A model generated the notes under the pieces. That model had not been told where the DNA came from, did no database searches, and was given only the letters and a program-made list of their open reading frames with translations. A DNA stretch of 64,000 nt from Myxococcus qinghaiensis (GTDB lineage: Bacteria; Myxococcota; Myxococcia; Myxococcales; Myxococcaceae), in assembly GCF_024198215.1 (NCBI RefSeq), contig NZ_JAKCFA010000015.1:1-64000 (forward strand), written 5' to 3'. Shown here in pieces: positions 17,496 to 27,727 of this stretch. The translations under genes and the position numbers were made by a program. How positions within the stretch are numbered: position 1 is the first letter of the stretch; the number at the start of each line of letters is the position of its first letter.

Positions 17496-19604
17496 CTACG
17501 GCTTTGCCTTCAGCGCGGCCTCCGTGGCGCGCAGCAACGGCTCCGCGCTCACCGGCGCGCCCGTCGCATGCGTCATCCACACGTCCGGCGTCACCGAGCC
17601 ATACGTCGCCATCCGCTCGAACTCCGCGCCCAGCGGGCCCTTGCGCGACAGGTGCTCTTCAATCTGGAACGCGATGAGGTGCCCCAGCGGATAGTCCGGC
17701 AGGTACAGCGGATAGCTGATCATGTGGCTGTAGACGGCGAGCAGCGTGGTGCCCTCGCCTCCCAGCACCGGCGCGAAGTAGCGGGCCCACACGTCGCGGG
17801 AGATGGACACCACCGCCTCGCGCAGCTCCGCCGCGGTGGCCTCCGGATGCGCGTACAGCCAATGCCACACACCCATGTCCACCATCGCGATGCCCGAGCG
17901 CTCCCACGTCTGCCAGAAGTCTCCGAGCACCCGCTCCCGCTCGCTGGCCGCATCCGGCTTGCCCAAGCCCAGCAGCTCCAAGTCCCTCGCCTGGAACACG
18001 AAGGCCAGCGCCTCCGTGAAGGCGTTGTTGGGCACGCCCGTGAGCAACGTATGGTCCACGCCGTAGAGGCCAAAGGCCTGCTCCACGTTGTGCCCCAGCT
18101 CGTGCACCGCGATGTTGTAGCCCTTGTAGCTCATGCCCTCCTTCTCGACGCGCGTGCGCAGCCGAGGGAAGTCTCCCCGGCGCATCGCCTGCTGGGCATG
18201 TCCCGCGCCTCGCGAGGCATCCACGCGGATGTGCTCCGCGAGCCAGTCCGCCTTCTGCGCGCTGAACCCCATGCCACGAAGGATGCGAGGCAGGTCCTTC
18301 GCGAACGACTCCGCGCTCGGGTAGCGCTTGCGCGTCAGCGCATCCAGCTCCGACTCCGGCCGCTGCGCCCCCGGCTTGAACCCCGCGTACCAGACATCCT
18401 GCGGCTCCAGCTTCCGGCCCAGCCGTGACTCCATCTCCTTCGCCACGCGCGGCACCAGCGGAGACTCCAGCACCTGCGTCAGCAGCGCCTTCACCCGCGC
18501 CTCGGGCAGCTCGCGCCCCAGCTCGAAGGCCCGGGCGATGCGCGTGGGCGCCACCGGCACGTATGCATCCGCCTTGCGCACGGCCTGGAAGATCGCGAGC
18601 AGCCGCGCATAGCGCACGTCCTGCTCACGCGTCGCGTCCGCCTTCGCTTCCTTCGACGGCGCGTCCGCCTCCACCGTGTCCGCCGGAGCCACCGTCACGA
18701 CGTTGGTGTACGGGTTCCAGTCCAGCCTCGGGTTGTCGATGACAGCCGCCGGAATCGTCTGGGTGATGATGCGCTCCATCACCTGGACAATCATGCGCTG
18801 CTTCTCGCGCCCTCGCGGGTCCGCGTAGTCCGCCTTCAGCTCGTCGCGCAGGTTCCAATGACTGATGAGCCGCAGCCCCTTCGGGAAGAGCCGCTCGCCG
18901 CGCTCGTCCACCAGGTGGTGCATCCACACGTTGTACTCGGCGATGTAGAGGTTCGCCGCCGCCACCGCTTGTGAGGACTCCTGCTCAATCTCCGCGGGCA
19001 CCCGCATGGCGAAGCGTCCGGCCAGCCGCGCCTCCGCCCACTGCCTGCGCGTCCACGTGGGGCCCTTCTCCGTGCGCTCCGCCAGCGTCGTCAGCGGGAA
19101 GTTGAGCAGCACCACGAAGGCGACCTTCGCGCGGAACAGGTCCTCGGCGACGTGCGCGGCCGGGTCATACGCGGCCACCAGCGGCTCCACCGGCAACAGC
19201 GGCCCCAGGTCCAGATCCGTGTACCACTGCGTCTCGCGGCCCAGCTCCAGCATGTGCCCATCCAGCTGCTCGAACAGCCGCTCCAGCCGGGCGAACGTCG
19301 CGTCCAACACCCGCGCGTCCGACACGAACTGCTCGCGCACGAAGGCGGCCAGGTCCCCGTCCTCCGCCCTCCATTGCAAGGCCACCTGCGCCACGCCCCG
19401 CTCGATGCGCGCGCGCGACGCCTCGCCATGCTTCGCCACCAGCTCCGCCTTCACGGCGGACACGTCGTACGCGGGCTTCATGGCGCGGGCCTCCACCGGG
19501 GCTTGGGCCGACGAGGACGACGGCTGGGTCGTGGCACAGCCCAATGCCAACACCAGGGGCCAGGAACAGACGGCGGAAACGAGACGCGGCTTCGGAGAGG
19601 ACAT
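17496..19604 (-). CDS. zinc metallopeptidase-like lipoprotein (HExxH, M3/M2-like)
   Basis: A 702-residue exported protein with the lipobox LALGCATT (Cys about 22). It is mostly helical, with a zinc signature HELGHNVEQAF at about residues 499-509 and downstream acidic residues in NAFTEALAFVFQARDLE, a plausible gluzincin third ligand. The size and all-helical body fit oligopeptidase-like (M3/M2-type) enzymes, but I cannot name the family. The ATG at 19604 starts the signal peptide; a 17-residue in-frame extension upstream overlaps a hairpin and is rejected. The cold-shock gene lies just upstream on the same strand. Confidence 0.78.
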   Translation of the reverse strand: MSSPKPRLVSAVCSWPLVLALGCATTQPSSSSAQAPVEARAMKPAYDVSAVKAELVAKHGEASRARIERGVAQVALQWRAEDGDLAAFVREQFVSDARVLDATFARLERLFEQLDGHMLELGRETQWYTDLDLGPLLPVEPLVAAYDPAAHVAEDLFRAKVAFVVLLNFPLTTLAERTEKGPTWTRRQWAEARLAGRFAMRVPAEIEQESSQAVAAANLYIAEYNVWMHHLVDERGERLFPKGLRLISHWNLRDELKADYADPRGREKQRMIVQVMERIITQTIPAAVIDNPRLDWNPYTNVVTVAPADTVEADAPSKEAKADATREQDVRYARLLAIFQAVRKADAYVPVAPTRIARAFELGRELPEARVKALLTQVLESPLVPRVAKEMESRLGRKLEPQDVWYAGFKPGAQRPESELDALTRKRYPSAESFAKDLPRILRGMGFSAQKADWLAEHIRVDASRGAGHAQQAMRRGDFPRLRTRVEKEGMSYKGYNIAVHELGHNVEQAFGLYGVDHTLLTGVPNNAFTEALAFVFQARDLELLGLGKPDAASERERVLGDFWQTWERSGIAMVDMGVWHWLYAHPEATAAELREAVVSISRDVWARYFAPVLGGEGTTLLAVYSHMISYPLYLPDYPLGHLIAFQIEEHLSRKGPLGAEFERMATYGSVTPDVWMTHATGAPVSAEPLLRATEAALKAKP

Positions 19605-19624
19605 GAGGGCTCCAGAAAGCACGA

Positions 19625-19652
19625 AGGGCCCGACCTTGGCAGGCCGGACCCT
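19625..19652 (-). terminator. hairpin terminator after the cold-shock gene
   Basis: Minus strand AGGGTCCGGCC pairs with GGTCGGGCCCT (11 bp with two G-T pairs, 6-base loop), followed by a weak T-containing stretch (TCGTGCTTTC). Confidence 0.5.
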
Positions 19653-19692
19653 CATGATGCATCCAGGAAGTCGTTACAAACGACGCCAGGAA

Positions 19693-19896
19693 TCAGCCAG
19701 CGCGGACGTTCTGCGCCTGCAGACCCTTCGGGCCACGGGCGACTTCGAACTCCACCTTCTGCCCCTCCTGAAGGGTGCGGAAGCCATCCATGTTGATGGC
19801 GGTGTGGTGGCAGAACACGTCCTCACCACCGCCGTCCTGGGTGATGAAGCCAAAGCCCTTCGCATCGTTGAACCACTTCACGGTACCAGTAGCCAT
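19693..19896 (-). CDS. cold-shock family protein (CspA-like)
   Basis: A 67-residue single OB-fold RNA/DNA-binding protein with both RNP motifs: KGFGFI (RNP1) and DVFCHH (RNP2-like, Cys-His where many have Val-His). It starts [20 protein letters not shown]. It acts as an RNA chaperone, and myxobacteria carry several paralogues. An AAGAAGAG stretch lies ahead of the ATG. It lies between two metallopeptidase genes with terminator-like hairpins on both sides, so it is probably transcribed alone. Confidence 0.95.
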   Translation of the reverse strand: MATGTVKWFNDAKGFGFITQDGGGEDVFCHHTAINMDGFRTLQEGQKVEFEVARGPKGLQAQNVRAG

Positions 19897-19962
19897 TCGA
19901 TCTCTTCTTCTTTCGTCACGGACGCGAAAATCCGCCGTCCGGTCCTACCGAGCGAACCCTAA

Positions 19963-20000
19963 AGGACCCGGGGAATCTAGACGTCCTTTCCCCGGGAAGT
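19963..20000 (-). terminator. hairpin terminator after the M2 peptidase gene
   Basis: Minus strand CCCGGGGAA pairs with TTCCCCGGG (9 bp perfect, 12-base loop), extended by GGAC/GTCC and followed by TTTAGGG. It lies within 20 bases of the stop codon. Confidence 0.6.
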
Positions 20001-20013
20001 CCACTTCAGCGCG

Positions 20014-21846
20014 CTACCAGCCGCACTTCTGACCCTTGTTCTGGGCCTTCAACCACTGACGCAGCGGGCTGAAGTAATCCAGCAGTGGAGTCGCATCCAT
20101 CTTGCGCGTTCCCGTCACCACCTGGAGCGCGTCCGGCCAGGGCTTGCTCGCGCCCAATTCCAGCATCGCCTGGAGCCGCTTTCCGGCCTCCTTGTTGCCA
20201 TAGATGGAGCACTCGTGGAGGGGGCCCTTGTGACCCGCCGCCTCACACAGCGCCTTGTGGAACTGGAACTGGAGGATGCGGGCCAGGAAGTAGCGCGTGT
20301 ACGGGACGTTCGCCGGCACGTGGTACTTGGCGCCCGGGTCGAAGTCCTGCTCGGAGCGCGCCACCGGCGCCGCCACGCCCTGGTACTTCTGCCGCAGCGT
20401 CCACCAGGACTTGTTGTAGTCCGCCGGCTTCACGCGGCCGGAGAAGACCTCCCAGCGCCACTGGTCCACCAGCAGGCCGAAGGGCAGGAACGCCACCTTC
20501 TCCAGCGCGTCCTTCATCTGGAGGTTGATGAGGTTCTTGTCGTTCTTCGCCACTTCCTTCAGCAGGCCAATCTGCTGGAGATAGGCGGGGGTGATCGACA
20601 GCGTCAGCGCGTCGCCAATCGCCTCGTGGAAGCCGTCGTTCGCGCCGGCCTGATACAGCACGGGCAGGTTGTAATAGTAGGTGTAGTAGTAGTTGTGACC
20701 CAGCTCATGGTGGATGGTGACGAGGTCCTCCTCCGTGGGCTTGATGCACATCTTGATGCGCAGGTCGTTCTCGTACGTCACGTCCCAGGCGCTGGCGTGG
20801 CAGACGACCTCGCGGTCCTTGGGCTTGGTGAACTGGGAGCGCTCGAAGAACGTCTCCGGCAGCGGCTTGAGTCCCAGCGAGGTGAAGAACTTCTCACCCA
20901 GGCGCACCATCTTCAGCGGCTCGTAGCCCTGCGTCTTCAGCGCGGAGTCCACGTCCAGGCTGGCCTGACCGGGGAACGGCTCCACCAGCGGATAGATGTT
21001 GTTCCACTCCTGCGCCCACATGTTGCCCAACAGGTGCGCCGGAATCGGCTTGCCCGAGGGCACCTTGTCCGCGCCGTACTGCTTGGCCAGCCGGCCGCGC
21101 ACGTAGCAGTGCAGGTCGTCATACAGCGGCTTCACCTGGCCCCACAGGCGCTGGGCCTCCTTCTCGAACTCGGCGGGCTGCATGTCGTAGCCGGAGCGCC
21201 ACAGCGTGCCCAGGTCGTTGAAGCCGATGTCCTTCGCGCCGTCGTTGGAGATGCTCACCAGCTGCTGGTAGAGCGGACGCATGGGCTTGGAGATGGAGTG
21301 CCAGCCCTGCCACGCATCCAGCAGCGCGTTGTAGTCGCGGCTCTCCGCCATGACGTCGGACAGCACCTCCAGGTCGCGGCACTCGCCCTTGCCGTCGGGG
21401 CCGCAGTACTTGCCCTTGCCGTAGATGCCCTCCAGCTTCGCGGCCGTCGTCGCCAGCTCCGCGCGCTTCTTGGCGTCCGAGGGCGCCGGCAGCGCCTGCG
21501 ACACGCGCAACAGGTGCAGCATTCGCGCGGTGTCCGCGTCGAGCTTCAAGCCGTCGAAGCGGCGCGAGTCCTTGATGGCGCCGTTGACGTAGCCGAGCAC
21601 CTCTTCGTTGACGTAGGCGGCGTTCCGCTCGGTGTCGTCGGTGATGTACGTGGACTTGATCCACTCGGCGGTGGCCTGCTTCGTCCACAGCCGCTTGAGG
21701 TCCGCGTTCACCTTCTCGGCGAACTGCTTCGCCTCCTCGGGCGTGGCCTTGGCGGCGGGCGCCTGGGCGAAACCGGGGACGGCGGTCAACACCATGGCCG
21801 CGAGGGCCGAACGCAACAACGACTGCGGAAGTCGGGTCCGTTTCAT
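20014..21846 (-). CDS. peptidase M2 (angiotensin-converting-enzyme-like)
   Basis: A 610-residue exported zinc dipeptidase-like protein. The gluzincin motif [15 protein letters not shown] is at about residues 378-392 and the third-ligand motif [13 protein letters not shown] at about 403-415, the exact layout of the ACE family. The N-terminus has a signal peptide ([20 protein letters not shown]). The ATG at 21846 is chosen; an earlier in-frame ATG adds 12 non-signal residues. Bacterial ACE-like enzymes remove C-terminal dipeptides, which would suit a predatory, peptide-feeding organism (inference). It is transcribed divergently from the DHH-like gene. Confidence 0.9.
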   Translation of the reverse strand: MKRTRLPQSLLRSALAAMVLTAVPGFAQAPAAKATPEEAKQFAEKVNADLKRLWTKQATAEWIKSTYITDDTERNAAYVNEEVLGYVNGAIKDSRRFDGLKLDADTARMLHLLRVSQALPAPSDAKKRAELATTAAKLEGIYGKGKYCGPDGKGECRDLEVLSDVMAESRDYNALLDAWQGWHSISKPMRPLYQQLVSISNDGAKDIGFNDLGTLWRSGYDMQPAEFEKEAQRLWGQVKPLYDDLHCYVRGRLAKQYGADKVPSGKPIPAHLLGNMWAQEWNNIYPLVEPFPGQASLDVDSALKTQGYEPLKMVRLGEKFFTSLGLKPLPETFFERSQFTKPKDREVVCHASAWDVTYENDLRIKMCIKPTEEDLVTIHHELGHNYYYTYYYNLPVLYQAGANDGFHEAIGDALTLSITPAYLQQIGLLKEVAKNDKNLINLQMKDALEKVAFLPFGLLVDQWRWEVFSGRVKPADYNKSWWTLRQKYQGVAAPVARSEQDFDPGAKYHVPANVPYTRYFLARILQFQFHKALCEAAGHKGPLHECSIYGNKEAGKRLQAMLELGASKPWPDALQVVTGTRKMDATPLLDYFSPLRQWLKAQNKGQKCGW

Positions 21847-22119
21847 GGGGCGGACCGTAGAGGAACCGCCGGCCGATGACATCTAGGAAAGTAGGCCTGC
21901 GGCACTCGCGCTCCCGTCCCACCACGTCGGCGTCCTGAGACGTCTTCCAGGTGACGCAACGCGAAAACAGCCACCGCCCTCATGGCGATGCAACGACAGA
22001 CGCTGACGCGAGCGTCGCGCCGGGAGAACCGCCCGCCCCCGTCGGGCCCGCTCGTGGAGCAGGCGAGGCCCCTGCCCTCTCCCTCCCGAGCGCAGGGGCC
22101 GCGTTACAGCATTGAAGGC

Positions 22120-23220
22120 ATGCTGCTCGGACACACGAAGGACCTCCGCTGGCCCGCCTCCGAGGAAGCCTTGCGCGCGGCCCGCCACTTCCTGGAGCAG
22201 CAGCGCGCGAGGCGGGTGCTGGTCGCGCCGCACGCTGAGGTGGATGGGCTCGCCTCGGGTGTCCTCATGGCCCACGCCTTGAAGACCCTGGGGGCCACGG
22301 GCTCCCTCCGCGTGCCCGCGAAGGGAGAGCTTGCTCAGTCGCCGGGGTTCCTGGAACGCGTCCGCGCCGCTTCGCCCGAAGCCCTGGTCCTGCTCGACAC
22401 GGGCAGCCGAGCAGCGCCCCTCCTGCCCTCGGTTCCCACGCTCGTCGTAGCGCCTCACCAGGCCGACCTGCCTCCTGCCGAGACCTGTCTCCTCACCGCA
22501 CCCGGCCAGGACCCCAGCGTCAGCACCAGCCTGCTCACCTACGTGCTCGTGTCACCCCTCGTCGTACCTGGACCGCTGGAGTGGCTCGCGGTGCTCGGCA
22601 CGGTGGGCGCGTTGGGCCCCGATGCGTCCGTGCCGTTCCTCAAGGACGCGCTGCGACGCGCGAACCGCAAGGCCGTGGTGGAGGCGGTGTCCCTGATGAA
22701 CGCCGCGCGACGCTCCGCGCGCTTCGCCGCCCCTAGAGCGTTGGAGGTCCTCCTGCGCGCGAGGAACGCGAAGGATGTCGCCGAGGGACGCGTGCCCGGC
22801 GTGGACGAGCTGCGCGACTGCCGCCTGGAAGTGCGTCGGGAGGTCGAGCGCTGCGCGAAGACACCTCCGCGCATCGCGACGAGCGTGGCGCTCCTGCTGT
22901 TCAGCTCCGAGGCCCTGGTGCATCCCCTGGTGGCCGTGAGGTGGGCACAGCGCCTTCCCGAGCACCTGGTCATCGCGGCCAACACGGGCTACCTGCCCGG
23001 GCGCGTGGACTTCGCGCTGCGCAGCCAGGCGACCCACGAGCCGCTGGATTTCCTTCGCGAACTGGCGCCATCCGCGCTGGGAGAGGTGCTCGAAGCGGGC
23101 CACGCCCACGCCACGGGTGGGAGCTTGTCCCAGCCTGACTTCGTTCGCTTCGCGGAGGCCATTGGCCTGCCAGGGCTGCGCGCACAAGACGTGGAGCGCC
23201 GAGGCGCGTTCCCTGGCTGA
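22120..23220 (+). CDS. degenerate DHH-family phosphoesterase-like protein
   Basis: A 366-residue protein with the RecJ-like two-domain layout. Motif I is degenerate (PHAEVDGLASGVLMAHAL, where active members have HxDxDG), and motif II is VLLDTG. The DHH signature is replaced by APHQAD. The C-terminal DHHA1-like region keeps VIAANTGYLPGRVDFALRSQ and GHAHATGG. Loss of the metal-binding Asp in motif III suggests reduced or no nuclease activity. The start is uncertain: an ATG at 21982 is also in frame but adds 46 low-complexity residues with no clear binding site. The DUF3105 lipoprotein gene follows 6 bases after the stop. Confidence 0.7.
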   Translation: MLLGHTKDLRWPASEEALRAARHFLEQQRARRVLVAPHAEVDGLASGVLMAHALKTLGATGSLRVPAKGELAQSPGFLERVRAASPEALVLLDTGSRAAPLLPSVPTLVVAPHQADLPPAETCLLTAPGQDPSVSTSLLTYVLVSPLVVPGPLEWLAVLGTVGALGPDASVPFLKDALRRANRKAVVEAVSLMNAARRSARFAAPRALEVLLRARNAKDVAEGRVPGVDELRDCRLEVRREVERCAKTPPRIATSVALLLFSSEALVHPLVAVRWAQRLPEHLVIAANTGYLPGRVDFALRSQATHEPLDFLRELAPSALGEVLEAGHAHATGGSLSQPDFVRFAEAIGLPGLRAQDVERRGAFPG

Positions 23221-23226
23221 TGGGAT

Positions 23227-23787
23227 ATGACGAGGGCCGTGCCACTCAAACACGCCCTCGTGCTTCCTTCGCTCCTCGCGCTCGTGTCGCTGTCCGCGTG
23301 CGACTCCTCGGATGACCCGGAGCCTCGCGGCTGCGAGCAGTACAGCTTCCCGCTCTCCGCGCAGACGTCGTCCGGCCACCTGGCCGTCTGTGACAGCCCG
23401 GTCTGCGGCAACGGCGAGAATCCTCCGAACTCCGGCCCGCACTGCGGCAACGTCGCGCGCTGTGGAATCTACAGCGAGCCCGTGTCTCGCTGTCTCTACG
23501 TCCACAACCTGGAGCACGGGCACGCGGTGTTCCTCTACAACTGCCCCGACGGATGTCCCGACGAGGTGGCGAAGCTCGAAGCCGCCGCGGCCAGCGTGCC
23601 CACCGGCGCCAACGGCGTCCGTCGAGCCCTGGTGGCGCAGGACCCGCAGATGCCCCAGCGCGTGGCCGCGTTGCTGTGGCGACGCACGTACCTGGCGGAC
23701 ACCGTGGACCCGGAGGCCCTTCGCTGCCTCCTGGCTCACCAGGACTCGGACGCTCCCGAGCCTGGCCTTGCCTGCCCGGGCCCGTGA
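23227..23787 (+). CDS. DUF3105-domain lipoprotein
   Basis: A 186-residue exported protein with a lipobox (VSLSAC, Cys about 25). The DUF3105 core has the characteristic NPPNSGPHCG, then a CGIYSEPV segment and VHNLEHGHAVFLYNC. There are several Cys pairs, suggesting disulphides outside the cytoplasm. It follows the DHH-like gene by 6 bases and probably shares its transcript. The molecular role of DUF3105 proteins is unknown. Confidence 0.85.
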   Translation: MTRAVPLKHALVLPSLLALVSLSACDSSDDPEPRGCEQYSFPLSAQTSSGHLAVCDSPVCGNGENPPNSGPHCGNVARCGIYSEPVSRCLYVHNLEHGHAVFLYNCPDGCPDEVAKLEAAAASVPTGANGVRRALVAQDPQMPQRVAALLWRRTYLADTVDPEALRCLLAHQDSDAPEPGLACPGP

Positions 23788-23955
23788 AACCCGGCGCATG
23801 ACTCCTCGCTCGGGGCCCTGGCGCGGCTCCAGCAAGTTTCACTCAGGGCAGGTGACTCGAATGCGAGGGCTCGTCCTCCTGCAGGGAGGGCGGGCGTCCC
23901 GACGTTGGGTGCGGGCAATCGGTATGTCGGCTGCCAGCCATTTGTAGTCAGGGGC

Positions 23956-25842
23956 ATGAAACCAACGCTCCGACGAAACCTCGCCCTGCTGGCCGTGGCG
24001 TGGATGACAGTCACCGTGTCACCCGCGCTCGCCCAATCACAACCGCCCGGCGTGAAGGGCCCTGTTCCCACGGGCATGCCCAATCGCCTCGCCGTGGGAC
24101 TCTTCGAGGAGGCAGGCCAGAACTGGATGCGAGACAGCGGCGTCCCCTGGGACGTGCGCTACCGCTATTTCACCAAGGGCTGGGTGGACAACTGGGGCTG
24201 GGGACAGCCCGATGGCAGCTGGGGAAAGACCTTCCTCGATGAGTCCAGGACCCAGGGCTTCATCCCCGCGCCCGTGTTCTACCAGCTGTTCGCCGAGCCC
24301 GGAGGCGGTGAGAGCGAGTCACTCGCCAAGGTGCAGAACGCCACGACGATGAAGAGCTACTTCGGCGACCTGAAGGTCCTGCTCCAGCGCGCGAAGGAGT
24401 TCGGCCGGCCGGTGCTGCTCCTCGTGGAGCCGGACGCGGTGGGGCTCCTCCAGTTCTATACGAACTCCAACCCCAACGCGTATGCCGCCGTCGCGGCCAC
24501 GGGCATGCCCGAGCTGGCGAGCCTCCCCAACACCGTCGCGGGCTGGGGCCTCGCCTTCCTCCAGCTCCGCAAGTCCGTGGGGGCCAACAACGTCATCCTC
24601 GGCATCCACATCTCCGCCTGGGCCAGCGGCAAGGACATCTCATGCTGCTCCGTCACCGACCCGCTCCAGCCAGAGGTGGACAAGGTCGTCAACTTCCTCA
24701 AGCCCCTGGGCCTCGGCGCCAACTCGACGGGCGCCACGTATGACGTGCTCGTCGGAGACCCGCTGGACAGGGACGCGGACTTCTACAAGCTGACGCGCGC
24801 CCAGGACGTCTGGTGGGACGCCAGCGACAACGCCTCCATCTCCTCGCGCTCCTTCAACCGCTACGCGCAATGGCTGACGTTGATGAACCAGACCTCCGGC
24901 AAGCGCTGGGTGCTCTGGCAGATTCCGCTCGGCAACTCCCAGCACCGCAACATCAACAACGACGGCAGCGCTCGCGCGGGCTACCGCGACAACCGCACCG
25001 AGTATTTCTTCGGCGCGAGCGGCGATGCCCACCGCCGCAAGTTCGCCAACACGGGCGTCATCGCGCTCCTCTTCGGCGCGGGCGCGGGCGGACAGAGTTC
25101 GTATCCGAATGACCTGGGCTCGGATGGACAGCCGTATCTCAAGACGCGCGCCTCGCCGTTCCTCCTCGCGGGCGGATTGACCCTGCCCGCCACGGGCACG
25201 ACGCTTCCTGGCGGTGGAGGCGGCGGCACCGACGCGGGCACCGATGGCGGCACCGGTGGTGGCACCGACGCGGGTCCGGATGGAGGCCCCCGGGATGCTG
25301 GCGTGGATGGCGGCACTCGCGACGCAGGTGCCGACGCCGGCACTCGCGACGCCGGCTCGGGCGGCACCGACGCGGGGACTCCCGACGGCGGCGGTGGCAC
25401 GACGCGCGGCTACGGCTTCGAGTCCGGCACCGAGGGCTGGTCGTCCTCGGGCGCCCCCGTCAAGGCCGCGACCTCCTCCACCGCGCGGGCCCATGAGGGG
25501 ACGCGCTCCCTCGCGGTGCCCTTCAGCGGAACCGCGGGCACGGGCGTCGTCTCCGTCCGCACCGCCCCGGTTCCTCGTGCTGGCACCGTGACGTTCCGCG
25601 TCTGGATTCCCAGCGGTAGCGGCATCACCGCCCTCCAGCCCTTCGCGCTGGAAGGTGAGACAGGCGACTGGCGATACACCGGGAAGTGGACGGCGATGAG
25701 CAGCCTCAAGCCGGGGACTTGGAACACCGTAACGGTGACCCTGCCCTCCAACAGCACCACGCCGCTCTACCAGCTCGGCGTCGAGTTCACGACGAACAGC
25801 GGCTGGACGGGCACCGTCCACCTGGACGGCATCACCTGGTAG
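23956..25842 (+). CDS. secreted TIM-barrel glycosidase-like protein with C-terminal binding module
   Basis: A 628-residue exported protein (signal peptide ending VSPALAQ). Residues about 30-400 read like a TIM-barrel hydrolase (SGVPWDVRYRYFTKGW, PVLLLVEPDAVGLLQFY, VILGIHISAW, WVLWQIPLGN). VEPDAVG and later acidic residues are candidates for catalysis, but I cannot assign a GH family. Next comes a linker rich in Asp-Ala-Gly and Thr-Asp-Gly (about 420-490), common in myxobacterial extracellular proteins. A C-terminal beta-sandwich (YGFESGTEGWSSSGAP to VHLDGITW) resembles a carbohydrate-binding module. It likely acts on a polysaccharide outside the cell. Confidence 0.72.
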   Translation: MKPTLRRNLALLAVAWMTVTVSPALAQSQPPGVKGPVPTGMPNRLAVGLFEEAGQNWMRDSGVPWDVRYRYFTKGWVDNWGWGQPDGSWGKTFLDESRTQGFIPAPVFYQLFAEPGGGESESLAKVQNATTMKSYFGDLKVLLQRAKEFGRPVLLLVEPDAVGLLQFYTNSNPNAYAAVAATGMPELASLPNTVAGWGLAFLQLRKSVGANNVILGIHISAWASGKDISCCSVTDPLQPEVDKVVNFLKPLGLGANSTGATYDVLVGDPLDRDADFYKLTRAQDVWWDASDNASISSRSFNRYAQWLTLMNQTSGKRWVLWQIPLGNSQHRNINNDGSARAGYRDNRTEYFFGASGDAHRRKFANTGVIALLFGAGAGGQSSYPNDLGSDGQPYLKTRASPFLLAGGLTLPATGTTLPGGGGGGTDAGTDGGTGGGTDAGPDGGPRDAGVDGGTRDAGADAGTRDAGSGGTDAGTPDGGGGTTRGYGFESGTEGWSSSGAPVKAATSSTARAHEGTRSLAVPFSGTAGTGVVSVRTAPVPRAGTVTFRVWIPSGSGITALQPFALEGETGDWRYTGKWTAMSSLKPGTWNTVTVTLPSNSTTPLYQLGVEFTTNSGWTGTVHLDGITW

Positions 25843-26053
25843 TCCTCGCGGGGCCGAGGAGCCGGGCCCGGTGGTGAGCTCCCCCACCGCGCGCTCGCTC
25901 CCGGCCCCGGTTGTCTTCCCTCTCCACTCGACCTCATCCATTCAGCCGTTCCGGAATTCGCACCGGGGAGCGCAACTATTTCCGGACTTCAGTGTTTCGA
26001 CCCTTGGGGGAGTCTTTTCCCCCTTCGCGAACCAACTGAAGGAGCACCTCCGG

Positions 26054-27724
26054 ATGATTCGACGCCTCACTCTGACCCTCGCCGTGTGCGTGGCCGCATG
26101 CGCACCCGACGAGGGCCCACCCACACCCCACACCCCCTCCCTCGACGCGCCAGGACAACAGGAGCAACGCGCCGAGCCACTCGAAACGCCCACCGAACCC
26201 AACGCCCTGCGATTCCTGGAGCAGGCGACCTTCGGCCCCCGGCAGTCCTTTGGCGCTCCGACGCCGCCCATCGACACCGTCGAGCACGTCATGGCGGTGG
26301 GCATCCGTCAGGCCATCACCGACCAGATCGCCGCGCCGCGCTCCACCTTCGACGGCCTGGCGACCCAGGACCTGGGCTCGCAGTTCTTCGTCCATGCCAT
26401 CCATGGACAGGATCAGCTCCGGCTGCGGGTGGCCTTCGCGCTGAGCCAGATTCTCGTCGTCTCCCAGAATGGCATCCCGAATCTCATGTCCACGCCGGAG
26501 TCCGAGCCGCGCGTGGCGATGGCCAGCTATCTCAACCTCCTGTCCCAGCGCTCGTTCGGCAACTTCCGCCAGCTCCTGGAGGACGTGACGCTGCACCCCG
26601 CCATGGGCACGTACCTGGACATGGCCAACAACCGGGCCTTCAAGCCCAACGGCCAGCCCATCGAGCCCAACGAGAACTACGCGCGGGAGATGCTCCAGCT
26701 CTTCACGCTCGGCCTCCACAAGCTGAAGGAGGACGGCACCCCGCTGCTCGACAACCAGGGCCGGACGACGCCCACGTACACCGAGGCGCAGGTCCAGGCG
26801 TTCGCCCACACCCTCTCCGGGTGGACCTATGACGCCCCCACCTGCCCCGTCATCGGCCGCACGAACCCGCCGACATACGCGGCGCCGATGATGGACTGCG
26901 TGGTGAACCACGACAGGACGTCGAAGGAGCTGCTCCGAGGCGTGTGGACCACCCCCAACGGCACGCCTCGCCAGCACCTGAAGGAAGCGCTCGACAATGT
27001 CTTCGACGACCCGAGCCTGCCGCCGTTCGTCTGCAAGCAGCTCATCCAGCACCTGGTCACCAGCAACCCCAGCCCCGAGTACGTGCAGGACGTGGTCAAC
27101 ATCTTCAAGAACAACGGCAGCGGCGTCCGGGGAGACCTGCGAGCGGTGGTCCGCGGAATCCTCCAACACGACGAGGCCCGAGGCCCCGTGCCTCCCGCCG
27201 CGCAGCTCGCGACGTTCGGCCACCTGCGCTCGCCGACGCTCCACGTCACCACGCTCGTCCGGGGCCTGAAGGGAACACTCGACACGTCGGGCGGGCTGAA
27301 CCCCGGAGAGCTCCTGAGCGGCTGGAGCGAGTCCATGGGCCAGTCCGTGCCCCGTCCGCCATCTGTCTTCAGCTACTACCCGCCCAACGCACCCGCCCCG
27401 GGCGGCGGAGGACTGCTCGGTCCCGAGTTCGCCATCCTGGACACGGCCACCATCACCGCGCGAGCCAACGTCACGCATGACCTGCTCTTCGGCGGCGCCA
27501 CGGCCAGCGACGGCGTCCTCATCGACCTGGACATCCTGCCCGCCAACTCCAGCAGCCTGGTGCAATGGCTCAATCGCTACTGGCTGCACGGCACCATGTC
27601 CACGGAGCTGCAGGACATCGTCCTCAACGCCATCTCCCACCCGGATGCCGGCGACACCCAGCGCAGGAAGAAGCTCGCCGTCTACCTCACGTCTCTCGCC
27701 CCCGAATTCCAGATCCAGAGGTAG
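26054..27724 (+). CDS. DUF1800-family lipoprotein
   Basis: A 556-residue exported protein with a lipobox-like VCVAACAP near the start. The DUF1800 features are NALRFLEQATFGP (early helix), RVAFALSQILVVSQ, MGTYLDMANNRAFKPNGQP, NENYAREMLQLFTLGLHKL, HTLSGWTYD and HHxxxxK-like later segments. DUF1800 genes are nearly always paired with DUF1501 genes, as here with a 3-base gap. The role of the pair is unclear; it may process or carry a secreted substrate. The ATG at 26054 follows GGAGCACCTCCGG. Confidence 0.9.
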   Translation: MIRRLTLTLAVCVAACAPDEGPPTPHTPSLDAPGQQEQRAEPLETPTEPNALRFLEQATFGPRQSFGAPTPPIDTVEHVMAVGIRQAITDQIAAPRSTFDGLATQDLGSQFFVHAIHGQDQLRLRVAFALSQILVVSQNGIPNLMSTPESEPRVAMASYLNLLSQRSFGNFRQLLEDVTLHPAMGTYLDMANNRAFKPNGQPIEPNENYAREMLQLFTLGLHKLKEDGTPLLDNQGRTTPTYTEAQVQAFAHTLSGWTYDAPTCPVIGRTNPPTYAAPMMDCVVNHDRTSKELLRGVWTTPNGTPRQHLKEALDNVFDDPSLPPFVCKQLIQHLVTSNPSPEYVQDVVNIFKNNGSGVRGDLRAVVRGILQHDEARGPVPPAAQLATFGHLRSPTLHVTTLVRGLKGTLDTSGGLNPGELLSGWSESMGQSVPRPPSVFSYYPPNAPAPGGGGLLGPEFAILDTATITARANVTHDLLFGGATASDGVLIDLDILPANSSSLVQWLNRYWLHGTMSTELQDIVLNAISHPDAGDTQRRKKLAVYLTSLAPEFQIQR

Positions 27725-27727
27725 CCC

